From Ornithinicoccus hortensis (GTDB lineage: Bacteria > Actinomycetota > Actinomycetes > Actinomycetales > Dermatophilaceae), in NCBI RefSeq assembly GCF_006716185.1, contig NZ_VFOP01000001.1, positions 62,001 to 126,000 of the forward strand: a DNA stretch of 64,000 nt, read 5' to 3'. Shown piece by piece: positions 24,333 through 31,694 of this stretch; within the stretch, counting starts at the first letter, position 1, and every line of letters begins with the position of its first letter. Position numbers and translations under genes: made by a program. The notes under the pieces were generated by a model. It ran no database searches. It was not told the origin of the DNA and saw only the letters and a program-made list of their open reading frames with translations.

Positions 24333-25313
24333 TCAGCGGTCGGGACGGGCGGCGGCAGCCAGCCGGTCCAGGGTGCGGGTGGTGTATCTCGTCAGTCGCC
24401 AGTGCTCTTCGTCGCGCCTCCCGGCACGGACCAGTCGGGCGAAGGCTGCGGCCTGGGCGGCGTACTGGTCGCCCTCCGGGCGGAGCTCCCGGGTGCCCTC
24501 CTCGGTCTCCAGGACCAGGGCGCCGATGCCGTCGGTGCGGTCGGCCCGGAAAACGTCGGCGAGGGTGAGCGACCCGCGGGTGCCGATGATGGTCGCGGTC
24601 CCGCGGAACAGGCTGTCGAAGCTGGCGTCGAAGGTGGACAGGACGTCGCCGTAGCGCAGCACCCCGGCGAACCGGGTGTCCACCCCGCCCGGCTCGTCAC
24701 GGACGGCCGACGCCGCGACCCCGTCGGGCTCGGCGCCGGTGAGCAGGCCGAACAGGTCGACCGGGTAGCAGCCGACGTCGAGCAGGCTGCCGCCCCCGAG
24801 CGCGGGGTCGAGCCGCAGGTCGCCGGCCCCCGCGACCCGGTCCAGCGTGAAGTGCAGGCGGGCCTCGAGCGCCACCAGGTCGCCCAGGGTCCCGTCGGCC
24901 AGCAGGTCGCGGACCACCCGGAGCTGCGGGTGGTGGCGGTACATGAACGCCTCCTCGACGACCACCCCGGCCTCCGCGGCGGCGGCCTCGACGGCGTCCA
25001 GCTCGGCGGGGCCGAGCACGATGGGCTTCTCGCAGAGCACATGCTTCCCGGCCCGCGCCGCCCGCTGGATCCACTCGGCGTGGTGGCCGTTCGGCAGCGC
25101 GATGTAGACCGACTCGACGTCCGGGTCGGCGAGCAGCGCCTCGTGGGAGTCGTGGGCGCGCGCGATAGCCAGCTCCTCGGCATACGGCCCCGCCTTGCCG
25201 CTGGCGCTGCTGACGGCGACGACCTCGCCCGCGTCCGCCCGGCGGATGGCCGGGATCACCTGCTCCCGGGCGATCCGGGCGGCCCCGATGATCCCCCACG
25301 CGGTCTGGCTCAT
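24333..25313 (-). CDS. Gfo/Idh/MocA-family sugar oxidoreductase
   Basis: The 326-residue NAD(P)-dependent oxidoreductase has a Rossmann loop (WGIIGAARIAREQVIPA), VLCEKPIVLGPAELDA with the EKP motif near 93, EAFMYRHHPQLRV, and GGGSLLDVGCYPVDLF near 170 with the conserved Asp and Tyr. The ATG at 25313 has a strong GGAGAGGA upstream, so the longer reading to 25487 is rejected. It probably oxidises a sugar or inositol-like compound. Divergent from the ribokinase gene across a 160-base region that contains a small dyad. Confidence 0.83.
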   Translation of the reverse strand: MSQTAWGIIGAARIAREQVIPAIRRADAGEVVAVSSASGKAGPYAEELAIARAHDSHEALLADPDVESVYIALPNGHHAEWIQRAARAGKHVLCEKPIVLGPAELDAVEAAAAEAGVVVEEAFMYRHHPQLRVVRDLLADGTLGDLVALEARLHFTLDRVAGAGDLRLDPALGGGSLLDVGCYPVDLFGLLTGAEPDGVAASAVRDEPGGVDTRFAGVLRYGDVLSTFDASFDSLFRGTATIIGTRGSLTLADVFRADRTDGIGALVLETEEGTRELRPEGDQYAAQAAAFARLVRAGRRDEEHWRLTRYTTRTLDRLAAAARPDR

Positions 25314-25335
25314 GGCAGCGTCCTCTCCCGAGACC

Positions 25336-25347
25336 TCAGATGTCTGA
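25336..25347. promoter_or_regulatory. Perfect dyad, candidate GntR/FCD operator
   Basis: TCAGA and TCTGA form a perfect inverted repeat around TG in the divergent intergenic region between the Gfo/Idh and ribokinase genes. Short dyads of this size are typical targets of FCD-type GntR regulators, one of which is encoded at 22911-23645. Position is suggestive; binding is inference. Confidence 0.35.
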
Positions 25348-25473
25348 CCCAGCGTATCGGGCGGCACGGGCGCCGCTAAACGCTCAGAGGCCCCGCGGCA
25401 TCGGCCTAAAGATCGGATAACCTGGCCGCACTTCGGGGCAGGGCTGCCCCGCCGACGTGAGGAGAGGACGGCC

Positions 25474-26298
25474 GTGGGCAGAGTCATCGTGTTCGGTTCG
25501 CTCAGCCAGGACCTTCACCTGCCGATGCAGCGCCACCCGCGCACCGGCGAGACGGTGATGTCGGGTGACATCGAGTACCGGTTCGGGGGGAAGGGCGCCA
25601 ACCAGGCGGTCGCCGCGGCCCGTGCCGGGGTGGGCTCGGTCTTCGTCGGCAAGGTCGGGGACGACCCGCAGGGGCGGGAGTATGTCGAACGGCTGCGGAT
25701 CTTCGGCGTGGACACCTCGCAGATGGAGATCGTGGAGGACGCGCCCACCGGGACGGCCATCATCTACAACGACAAGGACGGCGAGAACATGATCGTCGTC
25801 GCGCCGGGGGCGAACCACCGGATGGGGATGGCCGACCTCGACCGGCTCGACGACCTCACCGGTGAGGACGTCCTGCTGATGCCACTGGAGCTGCCGCTGG
25901 ACGTCGTCGCGGCCGCGGCATGGCGCGGCCACGAGCGCGGCGCCCGGGTGATGCTGAACCTGGCCCCGTTCGCCGAGCTGCCCGCCGACGTGCTGGCGCT
26001 GTGCGACCCGGTGGTGGTGAACGAGCATGAGGCCGACCTCCTCGCGCAGGCGGGGCTGGAGGTGCCCGAGCTGCTGACCACGCTCGGCGCCGAGGGTGCC
26101 CGATGGGGCGACTTGACGGTGCCGGCGACCCCGGTCACCCCGGTGGACACGACCGGTGCCGGCGACGCCTTCTGCGGCACGCTCGCTGCAGCCCTGTGCC
26201 GCGGTGCGGACCGTGCCGCGGCGTTGGCCGAGGCTGCCGAGGCCGCCTCGGCCAACGTGCTGCACCACGGGGCGCAGCCGCCGCTGCCCGCGGAGTAG
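25474..26298 (+). CDS. PfkB-family sugar kinase (ribokinase-like)
   Basis: The 274-residue kinase has the N-terminal signature RFGGKGANQAVAAARAG, VGKVGDDPQGREYVERL, and the catalytic DTTGAGDAFCGTLAAAL near 228 with the base Asp and anion hole. NEHEADLL precedes the ATP site. It is about 30 residues shorter than typical ribokinase but keeps all core motifs. It starts at GTG 25474 with GGAGAGGA upstream. It likely phosphorylates a pentose or ketose, working with the epimerase gene that starts 5 bases after its stop. Confidence 0.85.
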   Translation: MGRVIVFGSLSQDLHLPMQRHPRTGETVMSGDIEYRFGGKGANQAVAAARAGVGSVFVGKVGDDPQGREYVERLRIFGVDTSQMEIVEDAPTGTAIIYNDKDGENMIVVAPGANHRMGMADLDRLDDLTGEDVLLMPLELPLDVVAAAAWRGHERGARVMLNLAPFAELPADVLALCDPVVVNEHEADLLAQAGLEVPELLTTLGAEGARWGDLTVPATPVTPVDTTGAGDAFCGTLAAALCRGADRAAALAEAAEAASANVLHHGAQPPLPAE

Positions 26299-26303
26299 TC
26301 CTG

Positions 26304-27170
26304 ATGAGGATCGGGTGCCACGGACTGGTGTGGACCGGGGATTACGACGCCGCCGGGATCAGGCGTGCGGTCGCACAGACCCGGGAGGCCGGCTTCGACC
26401 TGATCGAGTTCCCGCTGATGGACCCGGCGACCTTCGACGCCACGGCCGCCCGCGCGGCGCTCGACGAGCACGGGCTGGACGCCACCGGGAGCCTGGGGCT
26501 GAGCGCGCCGACCGACATCAGCAGCGAGGACCCGGCCCGGGTGCGCGCCGGTGAGGAGTTGCTCAATCGGGCCGTCGACGTGCTCGCCGAGCTTGGCGCG
26601 GAGCACCTGTGCGGCGTGATCTACAGCGCGATGCAGAAGTACCTGGAGCCGGCGACCGCTCGGGGTATCGCGAACAGCCAGGAGGTGATCGGCCGGGTCG
26701 CGGGCCGAGCGGCCGAGGCCGGCATCTCGGTCAGCGTCGAGGTGACCAACCGATACGAGTCCAACGTGCTCAACACCGCACGCCAGGCGCGGGAGTTCGT
26801 CGCCGGCCTCGAACCTTCGGTCGGGGTGCACCTGGACACGTACCACATGAACATCGAGGAGCCCAGCATGTTCGCCCCGGTCCTGGAGACCGCGGACCAG
26901 CTGCGCTACGTGCACATCGGCGAGAGCCACCGCGGCTACCTCGGCACCGGCAGCGTCGACTTTGCCGGGTTCTTCAAGGCGCTGCACCAGGTCGGCTACG
27001 ACGGCCCGATCGTCTTCGAATCCTTCTCCTCCGCGGTCGTCTCCCCGACCCTGACCAGCGCCCTCGGCATCTGGCGCAACCTGTGGGAGGACGGTGCCGA
27101 GCTCGGCGCCCACGCCAACACCTTCATCCGCGGCCAGCTCGCCGCGAACGCCTCGCTGCGACACCACTGA
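26304..27170 (+). CDS. Sugar isomerase/epimerase, tagatose/psicose 3-epimerase-like
   Basis: The 288-residue xylose-isomerase-like TIM barrel starts MRIGCHGLVWTGDY. Catalytic and metal residues fit the ketose 3-epimerase group: FDLIEFPLMD with the first Glu, SVEVTNRYESN with the metal Glu near 150, VHLDTYHMNIEE with Asp and His near 183, and VFESFSS with the last Glu near 244. It would interconvert ketoses at C3. It follows the ribokinase gene directly, so the pair may take a rare ketose to a ketose phosphate for the FSA-like aldolase. A longer upstream frame overlaps the kinase gene and is discarded. Confidence 0.85.
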   Translation: MRIGCHGLVWTGDYDAAGIRRAVAQTREAGFDLIEFPLMDPATFDATAARAALDEHGLDATGSLGLSAPTDISSEDPARVRAGEELLNRAVDVLAELGAEHLCGVIYSAMQKYLEPATARGIANSQEVIGRVAGRAAEAGISVSVEVTNRYESNVLNTARQAREFVAGLEPSVGVHLDTYHMNIEEPSMFAPVLETADQLRYVHIGESHRGYLGTGSVDFAGFFKALHQVGYDGPIVFESFSSAVVSPTLTSALGIWRNLWEDGAELGAHANTFIRGQLAANASLRHH

Positions 27171-27225
27171 TCGCGGCGCCACCAGGCTGCCCCGGCCCGA
27201 GTTGGCGCAGGAGTCCTGGAGCAGG

Positions 27226-28104
27226 ATGCTCAGCGAGAACCACCTCGCCTGGTCCCTGCGGGAGCTGTTCTGGGACGACACGGGCTTCTCCGCATCTGTC
27301 CAGCGGCGGGCGATCGGCGACCTGGTCCTGGTCGACTGCGCGTGCGACCCGTCCGTGGGTCGGCGCACACCGCGGGAACTCACCGAGACCGACGAGGGCT
27401 ACCTCGTCCTGCTGATGACCCTGTCCGGCACGGAAGTGGTCGAGCAGGACGGCGTCCAGAGCCGGCTGGTGCCCGGGTCGGCGGTCGTCTGGGACTCCGA
27501 GTCGGAGGCGATGTTCGCCGTGGAGTCACCGCTGCGCAAGCGGTCGCTCATCATGCCGAAGTCCGCGCTGGCGGAGGTCGGGGTGCGGGGCCGGTTGCAG
27601 ACGGGCCGGGTGCTCGACCACACCGCGCCGGCGATGCGCCTGCTCGCCGACTACCTGGAGGCGATGTCCCGCGGCATCGACGACCTCCCGGTCGGGGTGA
27701 TCCCTTCGGTGCGCAACGCCACCATTGAGCTAGTCGCGGCGGCGCTGCAGGCGGCACCGGCGGGTCTGCACGACCCCTCCTCCATCCGGGCGCTGGCCCA
27801 AGACCACATCGACCGTCACCTGCGTGACCCGGGCCTGACCCCCACCTCGGTCGCGGCCGCGGTCCAGGTGTCGCTGCGCACCCTGCACCGCGCGTTCGCC
27901 GAGTCGGACCACACGGTGGCCGAGGTGATCCGCATCCGCCGGCTCGCCGCCGCCCGCGATGACCTGTTGGCCCGCTCCACCGTGGGCGCGGTCGCCCGAC
28001 GCTGGCAGTTCAGCGACAACAGCCACTTCACCCGGGCCTTCAAGCGCCAGTTCGGGGTGACGCCCAGTGACCTGCAGCGCGCCGCGCTGACCGGGTCGGA
28101 CTAG
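27226..28104 (+). CDS. AraC-family transcriptional regulator
   Basis: This 292-residue regulator has an N-terminal ligand domain of the AraC-binding-like type (about 1-170) and a C-terminal double helix-turn-helix (about 190-290): VAAAVQVSLRTLHRAFAE, then AVARRWQFSDNSHFTRAFKRQFGVTPSDL, the canonical AraC ending. The ATG at 27226 is chosen because earlier codons overlap the epimerase gene in another frame. It probably regulates the ribokinase-epimerase operon or the divergent one. Its stop lies in the first copy of a 17-bp tandem duplication. Confidence 0.83.
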   Translation: MLSENHLAWSLRELFWDDTGFSASVQRRAIGDLVLVDCACDPSVGRRTPRELTETDEGYLVLLMTLSGTEVVEQDGVQSRLVPGSAVVWDSESEAMFAVESPLRKRSLIMPKSALAEVGVRGRLQTGRVLDHTAPAMRLLADYLEAMSRGIDDLPVGVIPSVRNATIELVAAALQAAPAGLHDPSSIRALAQDHIDRHLRDPGLTPTSVAAAVQVSLRTLHRAFAESDHTVAEVIRIRRLAAARDDLLARSTVGAVARRWQFSDNSHFTRAFKRQFGVTPSDLQRAALTGSD

Positions 28105-28134
28105 CGACCGGGGAGGGCTAGCGGCCGGGGAGGG
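28101..28134. repeat. Tandem duplication of a 17-bp segment at convergent stops
   Basis: CTAGCGACCGGGGAGGG (28101-28117) is followed immediately by CTAGCGGCCGGGGAGGG. The first copy supplies the TAG stop of the AraC gene on the plus strand; the second supplies, on the minus strand, the TAG stop of the zinc-ribbon gene. A following CTCCCGG can pair with the second copy to give a short GC hairpin. Confidence 0.7.
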
Positions 28135-28642
28135 CTCCCGGGATCGTCGGTGCCGACCACGGCCGGGCGCAGACCGGGCAGCCGCGCCCCGCATGTGTCC
28201 GGTCCCTGACCCGCTCCTTCCACTCGTGGTCGCGCCGGCACAGCCACCACACCCGTCGGGCCGAGTCGGCCGAGACATCGGAGGGGCGCAGCCAGCCGTT
28301 GAAGGTGGGGTGCCACTCCATCGCGGTCTCGGGGGCGACCTCGGTCAGCGACCTGGACCGGCGGCGCACCTGGAAGGAACGGGCGATCCGAGCGCACTCG
28401 GGGCAGCCGCCGTCCTCGGCGAGACGCTCACTCACGCTGGCCACCCAGGCGTGGCCACAGACCGCGCACCGCCAGGCGACCCGGTGCTGCGGGGCCACGG
28501 AGGACAGCGCCGGCTCACCGGTGTTGCGCTCCCAGTCCCACTCCTCGGCGAGCACCGCGGCGGCTCCTCGCCCTGGCGTGACAGACGGACTTTTGCGGTG
28601 CGGGAGCACCCCGACGGCATCCCACATTCCCAGCACTGGCAC
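28118..28642 (-). CDS. Double zinc-ribbon (DUF4379-like) protein
   Basis: The 174-residue protein shows two tandem zinc-ribbon modules of the DUF4379 kind. Module 1 has EEWDWERN, then VAWRCAVCGHAWVASV and GGCPECAR; module 2 has AMEWHPTFNG, VWWLCRRDHEWKERVRDRT and GRGCPVCAR. Cys pairs in each could hold zinc. The start may be the GTG at 28642 or an ATG at 28627. Such proteins are small, sometimes found near nucleases; function is unknown. It is convergent with the AraC gene and followed upstream by a repeat-rich, gene-poor region. Confidence 0.72.
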   Translation of the reverse strand: MPVLGMWDAVGVLPHRKSPSVTPGRGAAAVLAEEWDWERNTGEPALSSVAPQHRVAWRCAVCGHAWVASVSERLAEDGGCPECARIARSFQVRRRSRSLTEVAPETAMEWHPTFNGWLRPSDVSADSARRVWWLCRRDHEWKERVRDRTHAGRGCPVCARPWSAPTIPGALPGR

Positions 28643-28779
28643 GGTGGGCTCGCCCCCTCCTGGAGAACCTGGTTGACGCTCTCAAGAGTATCACCATCTC
28701 CTAAAGTCTTGGCAAAGTTTCTTGGTTTGGGCGTCTGCTCATCGACTGTGCCGCAGCGGGATCGCACCGTGAGGAAGCC

Positions 28780-28819
28780 GTGGAGACTTTTGGGGGCTAT
28801 AGGCCCCAGAAGTTTCCAC
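28780..28819. repeat. Palindromic repeat, copy 1
   Basis: This is a 40-nt near-palindrome. The left arm runs GTGGAGACTTTTGGGG and the right arm CCCCAGAAGTTTCCAC, around a GCTATAGG centre. In RNA it would fold to a long hairpin. It is the most diverged of three copies: it shares the GGCCCC and AAGTTTCC core with copies 2 and 3 but is shorter at its ends. Confidence 0.8.
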
Positions 28820-28961
28820 ACCGCGGTGCCGGCCGGCACAGTCGGGGCGGGGGTGCCCAGCGCAGCGACGTGCGCCCCGGCGCGCACCACCGAGGCGACG
28901 GAGTCGGCATACATGTCACCCGGGCGACCAGAAGCCTCCAGCCCGACCGAGCTCGGGGCGA

Positions 28962-29005
28962 GTGGGGAAACTTTCCGGGGTCATGGGCCCCAAAAGTTTC
29001 CCCAC
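28962..29005. repeat. Palindromic repeat, copy 2
   Basis: This is a 44-nt inverted repeat whose outer arms GTGGGGAAACTTT and AAAGTTTCCCCAC pair perfectly over 13 bases. An inner GGGG/CCCC stem surrounds the TCATGG centre. The right half is identical to copy 3. Confidence 0.85.
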
Positions 29006-29318
29006 GAAGGCGCTGGCGAGGGCCGAGGCTCCGGAACCGCGGGCCCGTGTGCAGGGACCTGTCGTCATACGGCGCCGCCCGCCTGTCCCCGTGCGTGAGG
29101 TCCCCAGACCCAACCCTCACCCGAATCACGATCAGCACGCGGTAGTGCACTGTTCCTCATGCGTTGTCACGTGTACGCGGTGCGAGGCTGCCCGGTAACC
29201 GGTTATCGCTGCCCCTCGCGATCCTTTGACAGAGGAGTTGCTGGATTGGCCGCCAGCACGGCTCGCGCTCGCCTCGTGACCGGGCTACCGACTCACCACG
29301 GTCGTCCCTACCTGATCC

Positions 29319-29795
29319 TCAGTCGACCAACTCCGTCGCCCAGTTCGCCTCCTGCAGCCGGGTGTCCAGCTCCCGGTAGTCCCGGGCCAGCCGGTCGGCC
29401 TGCTGGCGCAACTCGGGCACCGGCAGGTCGGTCAGGTCCCGCAATTCGGACCGGAGTTGCCTCGCGCTCCAGCCGAACTCACCGTCACTACCGCTCGCGG
29501 CGTCCGCCAGCGCCACGGTCAGCTTGCGCTTGGCCGCGAGGGAATCGCGCCGCGCGATGGCGTCAGTGATGGTCAGCCCGGGCTCCAGCTCGGTGCTCGC
29601 ATTCGTCCGGTTGATCCGGCGCACCAGCTGCTCGATCTCGTCCACGACGGCCAGGGCTTCGGTATGCAGTGCCGCCGGGTCCTCCGCGGGCGCCGACCCT
29701 TCCTGGTAGCGCGCACAGGCCACCGCGCGGGCCTGCACCTGCGCCAACCGCTTCTGGGCATCCGACCGCAGCGACAGCGCCTCCGCCAGCTTCAT
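29319..29795 (-). CDS. DIP1984-family protein
   Basis: The 158-residue all-helical protein starts MKLAEALSLRSDAQKRLAQV and ends LDTRLQEANWATELVD, with IEQLVRRINRTNASTEL in the middle. These match the DIP1984 (septicolysin-like) family, which is conserved but of unknown function despite its old toxin-related name. Heptad-like Leu spacing suggests coiled coils. The ATG at 29795 matches the family N-terminus; the longer frame to 29885 is discarded. The third palindromic repeat lies upstream, at 29944-29985. Confidence 0.82.
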   Translation of the reverse strand: MKLAEALSLRSDAQKRLAQVQARAVACARYQEGSAPAEDPAALHTEALAVVDEIEQLVRRINRTNASTELEPGLTITDAIARRDSLAAKRKLTVALADAASGSDGEFGWSARQLRSELRDLTDLPVPELRQQADRLARDYRELDTRLQEANWATELVD

Positions 29796-29943
29796 CCGTG
29801 TCCCCGCCTTCCCCGGCCGCGCGGCCGACGGACCAACCCTGTCGGGGATCCGGCGGCCGCGCAACAGGAATCCGACGACCGACACGTGGTGCCGAAACGC
29901 CTCGTCGACCAGGGGGCCCCAGCCCGGCCGGGCCCGGGCGGGC

Positions 29944-29985
29944 GTGGAAAATTTTCGGGGTCATAGGCCCCAAAAGTTTCCCCAC
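29944..29985. repeat. Palindromic repeat, copy 3
   Basis: A 42-nt copy with left arm GTGGAAAATTTTCGGGG and right arm GGCCCCAAAAGTTTCCCCAC around TCATA. The right arm equals copy 2; the left arm has changed but still largely pairs. It lies between the divergent DIP1984 gene and the small membrane protein gene. Confidence 0.85.
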
Positions 29986-30056
29986 GACGCGAGCTGACAC
30001 GGCTCCCGACCCCCCTGTCCCGCTGCGGCACGGGCGCCCCGGCGTTACCGTCTGGC

Positions 30057-30487
30057 ATGGACACGCGGGCGATCCCGGAGGGCCGGGCCCTCGACGCCCT
30101 GCGCCGGGCGCTCCGCTCCCGGCGGGGAAAGGCGCACACCTGGCTCGCCGTCGTCATCACGGTGCTCGCCCTCCTCCAGTTCGGTGCCATGGGCTACGAG
30201 GGCGCGGCGTCACGATCACCCGCTTCGTCGGAACTCTCGTCTCCGTCGGGCTGACCGCGGCCTTCTGGGTCTGGGTGCTCCGCAACCCCATCGACCTGCC
30301 CGCCGAGCTGGACCTGGACGAGTTGCTCCGGGTCGATGGCTTGCAGCCCGCCGAGGTCACCGCCCTGCGCAGCAAGCGGATCACCGTCCGCCTCCCCGAC
30401 GGCGTCGAACTGGTCTGGGCCCTACGTCGCCTCAGCGTGCCCCTCGGAGCGGGCGACCCGGTGTGGCTGACCCCAACGGCCTCCTGA
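30057..30487 (+). pseudogene. Small two-TM protein gene with apparent frameshift
   Basis: The plus strand reads MDTRAIPEGRALDALRRALR and a membrane helix (TWLAVVITVLALLQFGAMGYEG), then from about 30205 the sensible coding moves to another frame with a second helix (FVGTLVSVGLTAAFWVWVL). A soluble tail with LRSKRITVRLPDGVELVWALRRL ends at 30487. Each frame alone is truncated, but together they make a plausible protein of about 143 residues. It is either a frameshift mutation, a sequencing error, or two overlapping genes. Family not recognised. Confidence 0.5.
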
Positions 30488-30653
30488 GGCAGCTATATCG
30501 TCGCGGTCGCTCCCCCGTCACAGGAGTCCGGTGAGCCGGTCGTCCTCTGGCCGGCCGAGGCCGCCTGGACCCGCGGGCCCTGGGACTGAGCGCGTCCGCG
30601 GCGCCGGAAGTCGGTCGACCTCGAGGTCGTCCCGGCTCGGACCGGACCGGCCG

Positions 30654-31694
30654 TCAGTCCCCCCAGCAGTTGCGCACGCCGAACGCGACGTCGCGGGACT
30701 CCACGCCGGGAGCCGGCGACCCGGTGATCAGCACGGCACCGGTGTCCAGGAACCCGCTGGGGGCCGGCCCGCCGCGGGCGTGCTCGGCGAGCGCGGTCAC
30801 CCCCTCGCGGGCCATGTTCTCGGGGTACTGCTGCACCGTGGCGTCGATGTCGCCCGGTCGGACCGCGTCCTTGATCGCCTCGCAGCCGCCGTCGATGGTC
30901 ACCAGCACCACCTGTCCGAGGTCGACGTCGGCATCCTGCAGGGCCGCGACGGCGCCGAGGGCAGCGGGTTCGTTCACGGCATACACGACGTTGATGTCCG
31001 GGTGTTCGGCGAGGAGGTCACCCATCACCTGCTCGCCCAGGTCGCGGTCGCCCTCGGTGTCCCCGGCGCCCACCACCTGCGGGTCGTCGGCCCCGATCCC
31101 GAAGCCGTCCAGGAACCCGGCCTCCCGTTGCAGCCCCGAGGCGCCGCCGGGGGTCAGGTTGAGCAGCGCGATCCGGGGCTCCAGGCCGAACTCCTGCGCC
31201 TTCGCGGCGGCGTACTCCCCCGCCAGCCGCCCGGCCTCCTCGTTGTCGGTGGCGAACAACGCGTCGACCGCATCCTCGGGCTCGGTCGGGGTGTCCACGG
31301 CGATGACGGTGACGCCGGCCGCGCGGGCCTCCTCGATCGCGGGCACCACCGCCTCAGAGTCGGTGGGCGCGATGAGTATGCCGTCGGCTCCCTCCTCGGT
31401 CATCCTCGCCAGGGCCTCGACCTGGCTCTCCACGTCGGCGTCACCCGAGCCGGTCGCGGTCAGCAGCCGCACGTTCTCGTCCCCGGCGACGGTCTCGGCG
31501 ACCTCGCGCATGGTCACCCAGTAGGGGTTCTCCTCCTGCTTGGTGATCAGGCCGACCGTGACGTCGGGGTCCTGTCCCCCGCAGCCGGCGAGCAGCACGG
31601 CTGCACCGACGGCACCGGCGACCAGGGCGCGGTGGACGCGGGACCGGCTCCTCGGCATACGGGTTGTCCCGGAGCCAGCGGCGTGGGCGGTCAT
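30654..31694 (-). CDS. Sugar-binding lipoprotein, RbsB/FrcB-like
   Basis: The 346-residue periplasmic-binding protein of the type I sugar class has a signal with lipobox LLAGC near residue 38. Mature sequence landmarks are VGLITKQEENPYWVTMRE, GADGILIAPTDSEAVVPAI and VIAVDTPT, then VLVTIDGGCEAIKDAVRPGDIDATVQQ, all typical of ribose/fructose-binding proteins. No ABC permease or ATPase is adjacent; instead its start overlaps (ATGA) the stop of a FucP-like symporter gene. It may serve a remote ABC system or act as a sensor. Operators at 33133-33225 probably control both genes. Confidence 0.83.
   Translation of the reverse strand: MTAHAAGSGTTRMPRSRSRVHRALVAGAVGAAVLLAGCGGQDPDVTVGLITKQEENPYWVTMREVAETVAGDENVRLLTATGSGDADVESQVEALARMTEEGADGILIAPTDSEAVVPAIEEARAAGVTVIAVDTPTEPEDAVDALFATDNEEAGRLAGEYAAAKAQEFGLEPRIALLNLTPGGASGLQREAGFLDGFGIGADDPQVVGAGDTEGDRDLGEQVMGDLLAEHPDINVVYAVNEPAALGAVAALQDADVDLGQVVLVTIDGGCEAIKDAVRPGDIDATVQQYPENMAREGVTALAEHARGGPAPSGFLDTGAVLITGSPAPGVESRDVAFGVRNCWGD

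Larger units (their letters stand above)
28643..29318. other. Repeat-bearing intergenic region
   Basis: About 675 bases without a convincing gene. It holds two copies of a palindromic repeat (28780-28819 and 28962-29005), one GGCATAC heptamer (28906) and an AT-richer stretch at 28675-28740 that could hold the promoter of the zinc-ribbon gene. Short frames crossing the repeats encode low-complexity peptides and are not credible. Confidence 0.5.

Noticed and set aside
28432-28914. 160-codon minus-strand gene through palindrome copy 1
   Set aside because: It overlaps the zinc-ribbon gene in another frame, and its sequence is mostly translation of the repeat.
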